Source: Muribaculaceae bacterium (GTDB lineage Bacteria > Bacillota > Clostridia > Lachnospirales > Lachnospiraceae). From it: DNA of 64,000 nt. Shown here in pieces: positions 25,086 to 33,895 of this stretch. Under the pieces are notes generated by a model, which saw nothing but the letters and a program-made list of their open reading frames with translations, was not told the DNA's origin and searched no databases. The stretch is taken from the NCBI GenBank assembly GCA_023666425.1, contig JAMPCA010000001.1:212820-276819 (forward strand), read 5' to 3'. How positions within the stretch are numbered: position 1 is the first letter of the stretch; each line of letters opens with the position of its first letter. The position numbers and the translations under genes are program-made.

Positions 25086-26396
25086 TTATCTTTCCATCTT
25101 CCAATAAACCGCAGAGCGCGGCGCAAGCAGGCTCCCCCCGCCAAAATCGTGAGGCTTCCCGCTCAAAAGCTCATCCGCCATGCCGCAGCCCGCATCAAAA
25201 TGCGCCGTATAGGGCTCGTCCGACAGATTGATGGCGACCAGCACCCTCTCTGTGCTGCACGCCCGTTCAAAAATGCACTGCTGGCTGGTCAGCAGAATAT
25301 GGCGGTAGCTCCCCTCATTCAATGCCCGGCTGTTCTTTTTTGCACGGGCAAGCTTTGCAATCCACTCTGCCAGCCCGCCGAACTCCGGCGCGTCAAAGCC
25401 TGCGCGCAATGCGGGATCCCCATCGTTCTTGTCACCCTTTGCGCCCCACTCGCTTCCATAATATACGCAGGGAATGCCCGGCATTCCAAACATCATGGCA
25501 TAAATAAGCGGCAGCAGGCTTTCATCTTCCAGACAGCTCGCAATGCGGCTCACATCGTGATTATCCACAAAGCTTAACAGATGCAGACCTTTATACTGCG
25601 TCCATTCCTCCACCCCGAACTGCTTTTCCAGCATATTGCAGACCTCGCACAGATCCCGGTTATTAAAACCGGAGCGCAATACATTGTAGCATTCATAGTT
25701 AGTGACGGAGTGGCACATCTCGTCGTTCGCCCACTCTCTGTAATCGCCGCCCGTCACCTCGCCGACTAAGAAAAAGTCCTCTTTCAGCGTATCCGTAAAC
25801 CGGCGCAGCCTCTTTAAGAACTCCTTATCCAGACAGTAGGCCACGTCCAGACGCAGCCCGTCAATGTCAAAAGCTTCGACCCAGTATTTGACCGCGTCCA
25901 GAATATGCGCAATGACCTCCTCATTCCGGAGATTCAGCCTCACCAGATCGTAATTTCCCTCCCAGCCCTCATACCAGAGGCCGTCGTTATCATTTGAATT
26001 GCCGGAAAAATCAATATGGAACCAGTCGCGGTATCTGGAGTTCTCCCTGTTCTGCAGCACATCCTGAAAAGCCCAGAAGCCCCTGCCCACATGGTTAAAC
26101 ACGCCGTCCAGCACGACCTTCATCCCCGCCGCATGGAGCGCCCCGCATACCTTTGCAAAGTCCTCATTACTTCCAAGCCTGCAGTCAATCTTCTTAAAAT
26201 CCCTTGTATTATAGCCGTGAGTATCGGACTCAAACACCGGGGAAAAATAGACCGCGTCCGCTCCCAGCCTTTCTATATGTCCGATCCAGTCCAGCACCTT
26301 TAAAATTCTTGGCTCCCGGATCCCGTCATTCTCATAGGGCGCTTTACATAAGCCCAACGGATAAATCTGATAAAACACACTGTGATCTGCCCACAT
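25086..26396 (-). CDS. GH13 alpha-amylase-family glycosidase, cytoplasmic
   Basis: Alpha-glucan hydrolase of 436 residues. The (beta/alpha)8 barrel motifs are all present: DGVFNHVG, the nucleophile Asp in DGLRLDVAY, the acid/base Glu in FLVGEVTGG and the transition-state Asp in FVDNHDVSR. A short C-terminal beta domain follows. No signal peptide, so it should act on imported maltodextrins. I chose the ATG at 26396, with GAGAGGAGAAGG upstream, over a TTG seven codons earlier. Cyclomaltodextrinase, maltogenic amylase and neopullulanase activities are not separable here. It is the first gene of the run leading to the serpin, sigma factor and beta-propeller genes. Confidence 0.92.
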   Translation of the reverse strand: MWADHSVFYQIYPLGLCKAPYENDGIREPRILKVLDWIGHIERLGADAVYFSPVFESDTHGYNTRDFKKIDCRLGSNEDFAKVCGALHAAGMKVVLDGVFNHVGRGFWAFQDVLQNRENSRYRDWFHIDFSGNSNDNDGLWYEGWEGNYDLVRLNLRNEEVIAHILDAVKYWVEAFDIDGLRLDVAYCLDKEFLKRLRRFTDTLKEDFFLVGEVTGGDYREWANDEMCHSVTNYECYNVLRSGFNNRDLCEVCNMLEKQFGVEEWTQYKGLHLLSFVDNHDVSRIASCLEDESLLPLIYAMMFGMPGIPCVYYGSEWGAKGDKNDGDPALRAGFDAPEFGGLAEWIAKLARAKKNSRALNEGSYRHILLTSQQCIFERACSTERVLVAINLSDEPYTAHFDAGCGMADELLSGKPHDFGGGSLLAPRSAVYWKMER

Positions 26397-26439
26397 ATTC
26401 CTTCTCCTCTCAAACAAACTGTCATCATCTTTTCATTCC

Positions 26440-26468
26440 ATAATGGGGCAACGGCTCCAATTTGTCAA
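26440..26468 (-). promoter_or_regulatory. Predicted promoter of the glycosidase-serpin-sigma run
   Basis: Minus strand: -35 TTGACA (26463-26468), 17-nt spacer, -10 CATTAT (26440-26445), about 45 nt upstream of the glycosidase start. Confidence 0.72.
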
Positions 26469-26509
26469 GTAATTTAGATTCTTGTGATTATATGTGCCTC
26501 CCTGCAACC

Positions 26510-26537
26510 AAAAAAATCAGTGGCCATAGGCCACTGA
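26510..26537 (-). terminator. Intrinsic terminator of the candidate small RNA
   Basis: A perfect 9-bp stem (TCAGTGGCC / GGCCACTGA) with a 3-nt loop, followed by seven Ts on the minus strand. It lies 200 nt past the beta-helix stop codon, with the candidate small RNA between. Confidence 0.85.
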
Positions 26538-26637
26538 CTAAGTAGGTAGATTTATAGGAAACCGCTCACGCGAATAATTTTTTGTCGGAACTGACAGCAC
26601 CCCAACACATATTGAAACACCACAGCTCCTTTTGATA
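26538..26637 (-). ncRNA. Candidate structured small RNA or conserved intergenic element
   Basis: Between the beta-helix gene and the terminator lies about 100 nt with no convincing gene. On the minus strand an extended -10 (TGTTATAGT, core 26643-26648) stands just upstream, with an 8-bp direct repeat ACATTATG twice at 26665-26680 in the -35 region. The predicted RNA has a stem from GUUGGGGU pairing with GUUCCGAC, a small CGC-GUGA-GCG hairpin, then the terminator. A 22-codon frame from GTG after AAAGGAG also fits inside, so a short peptide is the alternative. The region 26397-26738 holds nothing else I can support. Confidence 0.4.
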
Positions 26638-26738
26638 TCTCTACTATAACAGCAAATTGTGAACACATTATGACATTATGTTAAATTCTTTCTAAAAAGT
26701 ATAAATAATCTTTTTTGTATGTACGGACAGCAGAGACT

Positions 26739-28451
26739 TTATTTGTTCAGTATGTTTATATCGCGCTGTTTTGCATTGGAAATCTTATTGCCGGAAATCT
26801 TCTTCACCTTACTGTTTTCGATTCCGATTCCGTATTTTCCGGAATTCTTAATCGTATTTCCGGTAATCACCGCCGCCTTTGAGGCCGAGCCGTTTGATAA
26901 GAAGAAAATTCCATTTACAGCCGTCTTACTGATGGTATTCTTATTGATTTTCCTAACCGTGCTTTTCTGCTCCACAAAAATACCGTGCTTCTTAGAATCT
27001 GTAATTTTATTACTTGTCATCGTCCCAACCGATGCATTTTCAACCACATGAATCCCTATCAGGCTCTTGGATACCTTATTTCCCTTGACGCTGTCTACAG
27101 ATGCCTTCTCCCGCACGTCAATTCCATATTCCTTGTTTTTCGTGTCCGCCGAATTTTTTATAGTATTATTTTCTATCGAGGCCTTTTTTGCATCTTTTAC
27201 CCGAATGCCTACCATTTTCCCGGATATGGTGTTGCCCGAAATTTTGACTCCGCTCAGATAATAGTTTCCTGCAGGGATTACCTCTGCGCCGCTCTTTAAA
27301 TCCTTATCCAGATCCAGGCCGCCGACATATATCCCCGATTTTTCCCATTTCGCGTACGGGTCTTTTCCGGCAATCTGAATATCATTATTCTTTATCACAA
27401 TCTTCGCATTTGCGGCCGGCTTCTGATAATCTGAGGACAATTGTGTCGCAATCCCGCCCTGTTCTGCGAGTGTGGACGGAAGATACAGCCCCTGCTCCGA
27501 ATAAGAAAGAACCATAATTCCCTGCGGTGTATTCGTAATTTTATTATTGGCAATCGTACAACCCACGCCGTTGAGAATCTGGATTGCCCGGCTCTTCATA
27601 TTCGTAAATGTATTGTTGCTGATCTCGATATTTTCCATCGGACAGTTCAGTATGCTTGTATGGCTTCCCACGCCCCGCGGCAGATCCTTAAATGTACATC
27701 CGGTGATGGAGACATTTTTCATTTGCAGCGCCTCTGCCTTATATCCGTTGAAATGGCCTTTGACCAAAATATCAAGCTGAATGGCCTCATAGGTCTTCGT
27801 CCCGGCTGCATTCGAGCTAGTTGTCTTTACATCTAAAACCTGATCCTGAAACACGCAGGAGTCAACCGTAAAGCCATCTATCGCTGCCACCTCTGCCAGA
27901 TGGCTGTCCTTACAGTTCTGAACCGTCATGTTTAACCACTTAATATTTTTTGCATGGGCGAACTTTATCGCCGTATTACTGTTGCCGTTCTCGTCCCAGA
28001 CGCCGCCGTCAATGACAATATTGGAATGGTAATATCCCTGCGCCGTATCTTCGGCGTCCCCGCACTTGATCAGGTTCGCTTCGATACCCGCCTTCTGCTT
28101 TATCACCACATCGTGTACATAGAGATAAGTATTACTGTAAATATTTAAGCCATGCTCTATGACATACTCTCCCGGCTCTACAACCACCTTCACCGGAAGC
28201 TCCTTTGTCGCCTTCTCCTTTGCCTGTAACAAAGCCCGTTTCAGTGCCTGATAGTCGCCGCGCTGCTGCGCCTCCGCCCGGCTGACTTTCATAATGTAGT
28301 ATCCCCCGGAGACACTACCCTCCTGCAGCTGGTCATATAAAGAGGCCTCCGCCTTTAAAATGGGCTGCGCCCCCGCGCTTTCTACCGGAGCAGCCCCCAA
28401 AATCAGGCACAGGCTTACCAGCAAAGTTCCAATTTTTTTCCAAACATTCAT
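26739..28451 (-). CDS. Secreted right-handed beta-helix protein
   Basis: Exported protein of 570 residues. A signal peptide (MNVWKKIGTLLVSLCLILG, then AAPVESAGAQ) is followed by a parallel beta-helix. Many turns of the pattern xITxNTIxxSGxxGI are visible, for example around NNTFTNMKSRAIQI, GNTISGKMVGIRV and NNTIKNSADTKN. Such folds are common in pectate lyases and other polysaccharide-active or surface proteins; no catalytic set is evident, so I give no substrate. I chose the ATG at 28451, which has AAGGAGG 8 nt upstream. It follows the MATE gene by 30 nt and probably shares its transcript. Confidence 0.88.
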   Translation of the reverse strand: MNVWKKIGTLLVSLCLILGAAPVESAGAQPILKAEASLYDQLQEGSVSGGYYIMKVSRAEAQQRGDYQALKRALLQAKEKATKELPVKVVVEPGEYVIEHGLNIYSNTYLYVHDVVIKQKAGIEANLIKCGDAEDTAQGYYHSNIVIDGGVWDENGNSNTAIKFAHAKNIKWLNMTVQNCKDSHLAEVAAIDGFTVDSCVFQDQVLDVKTTSSNAAGTKTYEAIQLDILVKGHFNGYKAEALQMKNVSITGCTFKDLPRGVGSHTSILNCPMENIEISNNTFTNMKSRAIQILNGVGCTIANNKITNTPQGIMVLSYSEQGLYLPSTLAEQGGIATQLSSDYQKPAANAKIVIKNNDIQIAGKDPYAKWEKSGIYVGGLDLDKDLKSGAEVIPAGNYYLSGVKISGNTISGKMVGIRVKDAKKASIENNTIKNSADTKNKEYGIDVREKASVDSVKGNKVSKSLIGIHVVENASVGTMTSNKITDSKKHGIFVEQKSTVRKINKNTISKTAVNGIFFLSNGSASKAAVITGNTIKNSGKYGIGIENSKVKKISGNKISNAKQRDINILNK

Positions 28452-28481
28452 TTCACTATCCTCCTTAGAATCTAAACACAA

Positions 28482-29843
28482 TCAGGATTTTTCTTTCCCT
28501 GCTTTAATATATGGATTATTCCAGAATGCTATCATCAGCTCCACGGACATCAGGCACCAGATGACAGGCTCGCAGAAGATCACGGCCGTGTACGCATACT
28601 TTGGAATAAACACCATCACAAATACGATTTTTCCGATAAGCTCTATAATGCTGGAAAATACCGGCAATACTTTCTGTCCGATTGCCTGCAGGGCATTCCG
28701 GGTACAGTTTACCAGTCCCAGTATAAAATAGAATGGCGCGACAACCCGCAGATACATTGCACCGTTTTCCAGAACCACCGCTTCCGCAGACCCGGAAACC
28801 AGACGTACCATGTACGGTGCAAACAGCCACAGAAGAACGGTGATGACAAGTGTGGCGCAGGCGTTATACAGATACGCGCACTTCATGGCTTTGCGGATAC
28901 GTCCCACCTGATTCGCGCCGCGGTTCTGGGAAACAAAGGTACTTACCGTCTGTACCATGGCACTAAAGAGCATCATACCAAACTGATACAGTTTCCTTGC
29001 CGCAGTATGGCCTGCAATCACGAGGTAGCCCAGATTATTGATTCCCGACTGTAAAATAGCGCTCCCGGCAGAAACCAGACAATGCATAAGCGCCATGGAC
29101 AGCCCCTGCCCTGTCATTTCCTTGTATAAGTTTACATCTATGGCAAAATGCTCCCTCTTTGGTATTAACAATCTGGCAGATTTTATTATGTAAATCAGGC
29201 AGAGCACCACAGAAATTCCCTGGGCGATCACGGTCGCAATGGCGGCGCCCACTACACCCATTCCCATATGGCGGATAAACAGTATATCCAGTCCAATATT
29301 GGACACCGAAGAAACCACCAGAAACACCAGCGGCATAACACTGTTGCCAATCGCCCGCAGCATTCCGGAGCACAGATTATAAGCAAACATAACTCCCATA
29401 AAAAGGGTGATGGCCGAGACATAGCGGTGCGCTTCATCAATGATCTCAGGCGGCGTATTCAAAAGCCTTAAAAAAGGCATTAAAATCACTCTCGTCAGCA
29501 GTGTGAGAACTACCGTGATCACCGCGGCAATCACAAGGGAGGAGGCCACCGAGCGTTTCAGCAGGTTTTCATCCTTAGAGCCGTAGCTTCTGGCTGTCAC
29601 AATGGACAGACCTCCGCCGATGCCAAAGGCAAAGCCGATCAGCAGGTCATATACCGGCGTAGCCGCTCCCATGGCTGCAAGCGAGGCTTCACCCAGCGTA
29701 TGCCCTACGATTACCGTATCCACCGTATTGTACAGCTGCTGGAAAATACTGGATAGAAAAAGGGGAATTGCAAAGCGAACCATGGGCCCGAAAATCGGCC
29801 CATGCAGCAAATCCACCTGGGATGCCTTTGAAGTTTTATTCAT
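28482..29843 (-). CDS. MATE-family multidrug/cation efflux transporter
   Basis: Inner-membrane antiporter of 453 residues with about twelve hydrophobic segments in two homologous halves. The first half starts with GPIFGPMVRFAIPLFLSSI and QQLYNTVDTVIVG, hallmarks of MATE exporters; the family expels drugs or metabolites using ion gradients. I chose the ATG at 29843 because AAAGGAG sits 6 nt upstream, giving a shorter N-terminus than the open frame. A consensus promoter with a palindrome in its spacer controls it. Confidence 0.94.
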   Translation of the reverse strand: MNKTSKASQVDLLHGPIFGPMVRFAIPLFLSSIFQQLYNTVDTVIVGHTLGEASLAAMGAATPVYDLLIGFAFGIGGGLSIVTARSYGSKDENLLKRSVASSLVIAAVITVVLTLLTRVILMPFLRLLNTPPEIIDEAHRYVSAITLFMGVMFAYNLCSGMLRAIGNSVMPLVFLVVSSVSNIGLDILFIRHMGMGVVGAAIATVIAQGISVVLCLIYIIKSARLLIPKREHFAIDVNLYKEMTGQGLSMALMHCLVSAGSAILQSGINNLGYLVIAGHTAARKLYQFGMMLFSAMVQTVSTFVSQNRGANQVGRIRKAMKCAYLYNACATLVITVLLWLFAPYMVRLVSGSAEAVVLENGAMYLRVVAPFYFILGLVNCTRNALQAIGQKVLPVFSSIIELIGKIVFVMVFIPKYAYTAVIFCEPVIWCLMSVELMIAFWNNPYIKAGKEKS

Positions 29844-29868
29844 ACTTTTCTCCTTTGATTTTGCTTCC

Positions 29869-29897
29869 ATTATATGCCTATACATAGGAGTTGTCAA
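29869..29897 (-). promoter_or_regulatory. Consensus promoter of the MATE gene with internal palindrome
   Basis: Minus strand: -35 TTGACA (29892-29897), 17-nt spacer, -10 TATAAT (29869-29874), both perfect. The spacer holds the palindrome CCTAT-AC-ATAGG (29877-29888), a good position for a repressor or activator. Confidence 0.85.
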
Positions 29898-29908
29898 AAA
29901 CTAAATGG

Positions 29909-29953
29909 TTTACGCCCGCGTAAATTGACAAAGTTCCCTTCAATGCATATAAT
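29909..29953 (+). promoter_or_regulatory. Consensus promoter of the hydrolase gene with adjacent palindrome
   Basis: -35 TTGACA (29925-29930), 17-nt spacer, -10 TATAAT (29948-29953). The palindrome TTTACG-CCCG-CGTAAA (29909-29924) abuts the -35. The promoter is divergent from the MATE promoter with about 28 bp between the two -35 boxes. Confidence 0.85.
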
Positions 29954-30003
29954 TATAAGCTATAGATTTCCGGGGAATTTTAGCTTAAGAAAGAGAGGCA
30001 GAT

Positions 30004-31566
30004 ATGTTTCATTTTGGATTTTCCTATGTAGGATTCCTGTACCTTTTGATGCTGTTTATACCAAATATCATCTGGTCACGGCATATGCCTAAAGGCTATG
30101 AACATTATGTGCAGGAAGAAAATAAGCTCCTGCTGTTTCTGGAGAGAGCCGGGGAGATTCTCGTATGCTGTTTTGTACTGGTATTTTCTGATTTTAATAT
30201 CCGGCTCAATTCCCTGTGGAGTATATGGCTCCTGCTCTCTTTTGTGCTGATGCTGCTGTACGAATTATACTGGATTCAGTATTTTAAAAGCGAAAAAAAT
30301 ATGTCCGATTTCTACAGGAGCTTTTGCGGGTTTCCGGTAGCGGGGGCATCACTTCCGGTCTGTGCCTTTTTCTTCTTAGGAATATATGGAAGCAACGTCT
30401 TTCTGCTTGCGGCAACTGTTATACTTGGCATTGGACATATCGGCATTCATCTGCAGCACAGAAATCAGGTGCTCGGAAAACAAAAAGGCAGGCTCCCGGT
30501 TCGGATTTTAAAATGGTGCGGAGCCATCATCGGCATTCTCTTTATCGCGGTAAATATTTTTTTCATCGGGTGCAGAAACATAAATTATAGCAAACATTAC
30601 CGGATTTCTGCGCACGGCCTGGATGAGGGAATCTATGTAACCCTGGGCGGTCAGGAACAGTATGTGCTCATACGCGGAATGAATGTCGATAATCCTATTA
30701 TGATCTATCTGCACGGCGGCCCGTCTTCCCCCGACACATATATGACATATGGATTTACCGATTATCTCATTGACGGGTATACAGTCGTTGCATGGGATCA
30801 GAGGGGATGCGGAAGAACCTATTTTTATAATGAAGAAAGTGATCCTGAAAATACCGCGGCCAGCTTTGAACAGGCAAAAGCCGATCTGGATGCACTCGTA
30901 GATTATGCCTTGAATCGCTTTGGAAAAGAGCAGGTTATCATTCTTGGACATTCCTACGGAACAATTCTTGGGAGCGAATATGCCCTGGAGCATCCGGAGA
31001 AGGTATCCGCGTACATAGGGGCAGCGCAGGTGGTTTCCCTTGAAAAAATGGATATTTACAGCTATGAAGATGCACTGGAAAGAGCAGCAGCCGCCGGAGA
31101 CGATACATCAGAATTAGCCGAGGCATTTCAGACATTCCAGACCAGCGGCAGCCTTATGGATATGCTAACGCTTCGCACATTGACCTCAAAATACCACACG
31201 GCAGACGTCCCAGATAAAGCTTCATGGCTGGCTGTCACTTCTCCCTATTTTGGAATGAATGATTTCCGGTGGTTTCTAAGACAATTGGGCGATATAAATG
31301 CATACTATTCCCTGAACCGGCAGCTGTTTGATTATACCCTTGCATTTGACGCCCGCGCGAACGGATTAGAATATCAAATGCCGGTTTGCTTTATATCGGG
31401 GGACTGCGACTGGATCTGTCCGGTGGCTTCTGTCCAGGAGTATGCAGAAGAAATTTCAGCGCCGGATGTGCGTATGGAACTCATAGAAGGATGCGGCCAT
31501 AATCTACAGTTTTCTTCCCCGGAAGAATTTGCAGATATGGTCATGGAGGTATTGAAGGATTTATAA
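30004..31566 (+). CDS. Membrane protein with C-terminal alpha/beta hydrolase domain
   Basis: Fusion of 520 residues. Residues about 1-195 hold about six hydrophobic segments (the last, ending VNIFFIGCRN, just before the hydrolase). Residues about 205-520 are an alpha/beta hydrolase of the proline iminopeptidase group. They have oxyanion loop HGGPSSPD, DQRGCGRT, the nucleophile serine in ILGHSYGTILG, the acid in SGDCDWICP and the base histidine in GCGHNLQFS, so the triad is complete. Topology suggests the hydrolase is anchored to the membrane; the side and substrate are not known. It is transcribed divergently from the MATE pump. Confidence 0.88.
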   Translation: MFHFGFSYVGFLYLLMLFIPNIIWSRHMPKGYEHYVQEENKLLLFLERAGEILVCCFVLVFSDFNIRLNSLWSIWLLLSFVLMLLYELYWIQYFKSEKNMSDFYRSFCGFPVAGASLPVCAFFFLGIYGSNVFLLAATVILGIGHIGIHLQHRNQVLGKQKGRLPVRILKWCGAIIGILFIAVNIFFIGCRNINYSKHYRISAHGLDEGIYVTLGGQEQYVLIRGMNVDNPIMIYLHGGPSSPDTYMTYGFTDYLIDGYTVVAWDQRGCGRTYFYNEESDPENTAASFEQAKADLDALVDYALNRFGKEQVIILGHSYGTILGSEYALEHPEKVSAYIGAAQVVSLEKMDIYSYEDALERAAAAGDDTSELAEAFQTFQTSGSLMDMLTLRTLTSKYHTADVPDKASWLAVTSPYFGMNDFRWFLRQLGDINAYYSLNRQLFDYTLAFDARANGLEYQMPVCFISGDCDWICPVASVQEYAEEISAPDVRMELIEGCGHNLQFSSPEEFADMVMEVLKDL

Positions 31567-31602
31567 TTTACAGATATAGATAAGGAAAATACTCAAAAAA
31601 TC

Positions 31603-31630
31603 AAGACATTTTTTCTCCCTCTGCTATAAT
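31603..31630 (+). promoter_or_regulatory. Predicted promoter of the AraC-GGDEF gene
   Basis: -10 TATAAT (31625-31630) with a weak -35 AAGACA (31603-31608) at 16-nt spacing, about 30 nt upstream of the start codon. Confidence 0.55.
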
Positions 31631-31660
31631 AAAACTACGATATCGGAAGGAGTTGGTTGG

Positions 31661-32461
31661 ATGTATAATCTGGAGCTTTTGGTAGACAGTCTCACCTATA
31701 TAGAACAGCATATCGGTGAAAATATTCGAACAGAGGTCATCTGCCAAAACTGCGGATGCTCCAAATCAGCCTTAGAAAAAGTATTTCGATGTGTAAACGG
31801 CATATCCGTGCATGATTATATAACCAGACGAAAGATGATGTATGCGGCTCTGGAAATATCCAGAAATGCATCGAGAAATATTCTGGATATTGCACTGGAT
31901 TACGGCTACACCTCGAACGAAGCCTTTTCGCGCGCATTCAAAAGGATCTGGAACTGTAAACCCTCTGAGTTCAGGAACCGCAAATTTTATGAATTGTATC
32001 CTAAGCTGAGAGATCCTCTAAAGGAAGGAGACCCTTATACTATGTCAAGAAAGAATGTAGATATCAGCGAATTGTACGATCTTTTCGCAGAAAGAAAAAA
32101 CTGTTTTTTTGTGTGCTGCGACATTAAGTCCCTCGTGCCCATCAACGAGATTTCAAGGAAAGCCGGAGATCTTGCAATCCTTGAGGCAATGAACCGTCTG
32201 AATGCGGAGGCCGCTGAGACAGACTATGTTTTCCGCATCGGCGGGGATGAATTCTGTGTCCTCACTGACTCCGATTCCAGACCGTACGCTGAACGGCTTT
32301 CCCAAAAAATCACGGCGCACAACGGGGAAGCTTTTCTCTATGAAGGGAGAGAGATTCCGCTGACCCTCTATGCCGCTGTCACCAGATATCCTGAGAAGAA
32401 TCTGAAATACAATGACCTGTTCCAGGAGCTTCATCTGGCAATTCAGACGTCAAAGAACTGA
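31661..32461 (+). CDS. AraC-type HTH protein fused to a GGDEF-like domain
   Basis: Regulator of 266 residues. Residues about 5-108 are an AraC/XylS DNA-binding domain with two helix-turn-helix units (SKSALEKVFRCVNG and ILDIALDYGYTSNEAFSRAF). Residues about 130-266 resemble a diguanylate cyclase domain with CDIKSL at the metal site and an intact RIGGDEF signature. The usual substrate-contact stretch after DxD is altered (LVPINEISRKAGD) and the C-terminal GRNR-type motif is missing. It may therefore synthesise or bind a cyclic dinucleotide; activity is uncertain. AAGGAGT precedes the ATG. The neighbouring hydrolase or MATE operon could be its target. Confidence 0.82.
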   Translation: MYNLELLVDSLTYIEQHIGENIRTEVICQNCGCSKSALEKVFRCVNGISVHDYITRRKMMYAALEISRNASRNILDIALDYGYTSNEAFSRAFKRIWNCKPSEFRNRKFYELYPKLRDPLKEGDPYTMSRKNVDISELYDLFAERKNCFFVCCDIKSLVPINEISRKAGDLAILEAMNRLNAEAAETDYVFRIGGDEFCVLTDSDSRPYAERLSQKITAHNGEAFLYEGREIPLTLYAAVTRYPEKNLKYNDLFQELHLAIQTSKN

Positions 32462-32482
32462 TTACATGACATATCCTCTCCG

Positions 32483-32508
32483 TCCCTGCTGCCTGCGGGC
32501 AGCGGGGA
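32483..32508. terminator. Intrinsic terminator after the AraC-GGDEF gene
   Basis: An 11-bp stem (TCCCTGCTGCC / GGCAGCGGGGA, one G-T pair) with TGCG loop, followed by TTTT on the plus strand. It lies between convergent genes. Confidence 0.78.
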
Positions 32509-32516
32509 TTTTACCG

Positions 32517-33563
32517 TCAGACATATTCCTCCCACGCCTCTTTTTTCTCATAATAAAACAACAGCTCGGCAGGAATTTTCGTAGTCTCCGCTGTTACAGG
32601 CATTCCGTCAAGGGCACAGCCCTTTAGGGGAAGACCGTGGACGCCCGTCTTTTTATCCGGCTGAAGCCGCACCACAAGAAATACTGCGGAACCCGAATTG
32701 TTTTCCTGATATGCACTCAGATATTCCTTCATATAAAACTGCAGGCTCACGTCCCTGCTGCACTCATATTCCACGCCGACGAAGTACATTCCTTTTGGAC
32801 ATTTTTGCTCTAATACCTCAAGATACTGCCTCTTCATCTCCCGAAGATCTTCTTTAGAAAAGCGTTTTTCCAGATTCGGATCACAAAACTGTTCCTCTGC
32901 CTGCTTCCACATATCTATCAATTCTACCTGATTTATGTAGCACCATACTTTTTCCCCATTCTCGTCGGTAAACTGAAAACGACGGGGTTTTCCAATCTCA
33001 AGAGTGACTGTTTTTTCCAGCCAGTGCCGTATGGAGCCAGGTCTGTGTTTTAGCACGACCGGCATATCCGGCGTATATTTCGGAAGCCTTTGAACGTCAG
33101 AAAATTTCAGCGTTACAAGCTGCAGATTTTCCCAGTCTATTTCTTTCAGCCACTCTGGCACCTCCCAGCCGGCTCGAAGCATATCGTAGAACAGACCAAT
33201 CTCCTCAAAAAGCGTATCCACATATTTCAGACAGGTGCCCGATCCTCCCTGTGTCTTAAGAACTCTTTTGCCAATCCGAACCTCCTCACAGTCTAAATAG
33301 CGAACCCTGCTTTCCTCCTGCCTTTTTAACATGGTTCGGTTTGTCACTCTTGTTCTGCGCAGATGCTTTGTCTCCTCCGGCTCATGGGCTGGCTCTAAAA
33401 TATAGAGCTTAGCGTCTTCCTCCAGCGTCATTCCTATAATGTGGCATCTTTCTTCCCCTTCAATGGTTCTTCCAATGACCAGAATATCCCGCCATTTTTT
33501 ACACACATGTTCTAAATAGGCAAACTGCATCGTCGCTGTTAATTCCTTTCTTTTTATTACCAT
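32517..33563 (-). CDS. Uncharacterised protein
   Basis: I do not recognise this 348-residue protein. It is soluble, rich in charged and aromatic residues, with no signal peptide or membrane helix. The N-terminal third (around KKWRDILVIGRTIEGEER) looks like a small beta domain; the middle (around KFSDVQRLPKYTPDMPVVLK) and the C-terminal part (around KGMYFVGVEYECSRDVSLQF) contain alternating beta segments. The start is set at the ATG at 33563; a GTG at 33587 falls inside the terminator hairpin, and an ATG 33 nt further in has AAAGGAA upstream at longer spacing. It follows an Hsp70/J-protein pair but is separated by a terminator. Confidence 0.7.
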   Translation of the reverse strand: MVIKRKELTATMQFAYLEHVCKKWRDILVIGRTIEGEERCHIIGMTLEEDAKLYILEPAHEPEETKHLRRTRVTNRTMLKRQEESRVRYLDCEEVRIGKRVLKTQGGSGTCLKYVDTLFEEIGLFYDMLRAGWEVPEWLKEIDWENLQLVTLKFSDVQRLPKYTPDMPVVLKHRPGSIRHWLEKTVTLEIGKPRRFQFTDENGEKVWCYINQVELIDMWKQAEEQFCDPNLEKRFSKEDLREMKRQYLEVLEQKCPKGMYFVGVEYECSRDVSLQFYMKEYLSAYQENNSGSAVFLVVRLQPDKKTGVHGLPLKGCALDGMPVTAETTKIPAELLFYYEKKEAWEEYV

Positions 33564-33575
33564 TTTATAACCACC

Positions 33576-33602
33576 AAAAAGAGCCACTTGCGTGGCTTTT
33601 TT
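33576..33602. terminator. Bidirectional intrinsic terminator
   Basis: AGCCAC / GTGGCT stem with a 4-nt loop and A-run/T-run flanks on both sides (AAAAAG before, TTTTTT after). It would end the small sigma-D-type gene transcript on the minus strand. Confidence 0.75.
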
Positions 33603-33626
33603 GGTTCCCTTTCTGTCTTACCAACA

Positions 33627-33842
33627 TTAGGCATGGAAATCAAATCCCTTTACGTCCATACCATCCTGCGAATTCTGTATAGATACAAGCAGCTTTGCAA
33701 AAGAATTTTTATCCTGCTGCGAGTGGTTCGAATCTCTCTGCTGGCGTGAGTACTTCTCATACCGGCCTACAGGAGTCACAGGTGCAATCGGAAGAACAGT
33801 CGCCCAAAGGGCATTCTCATTTCTGTATGCTGCGACAATCAT
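33627..33842 (-). CDS. Small protein behind a sigma-D-type promoter
   Basis: A 71-residue open frame with the segment APVTPVGRYEKYSRQQRDS, then FAKLLVSIQNSQ, ending GFDFHA. No family recognised. A very good flagellar-type promoter stands upstream and a terminator follows, which supports a real monocistronic gene. The start is doubtful: AAGGAGG directly touches the ATG with no spacer, and the only other in-frame option is the ATT codon after it. The polar, Ser/Gln/Asn-rich composition would suit a secreted or flagellum-linked protein, but that is inference from the promoter alone. Confidence 0.5.
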   Translation of the reverse strand: MIVAAYRNENALWATVLPIAPVTPVGRYEKYSRQQRDSNHSQQDKNSFAKLLVSIQNSQDGMDVKGFDFHA

Positions 33843-33895
33843 CCTCCTTGATAAAAGTACAAAGAAATGGGTCTACTAGATTCTTCTTATTTAGT

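Noticed and set aside
33563..33587. Earlier GTG start for the 32517-33563 gene
   Set aside because: The GTG is part of the terminator hairpin stem, so it is unlikely to be the start.
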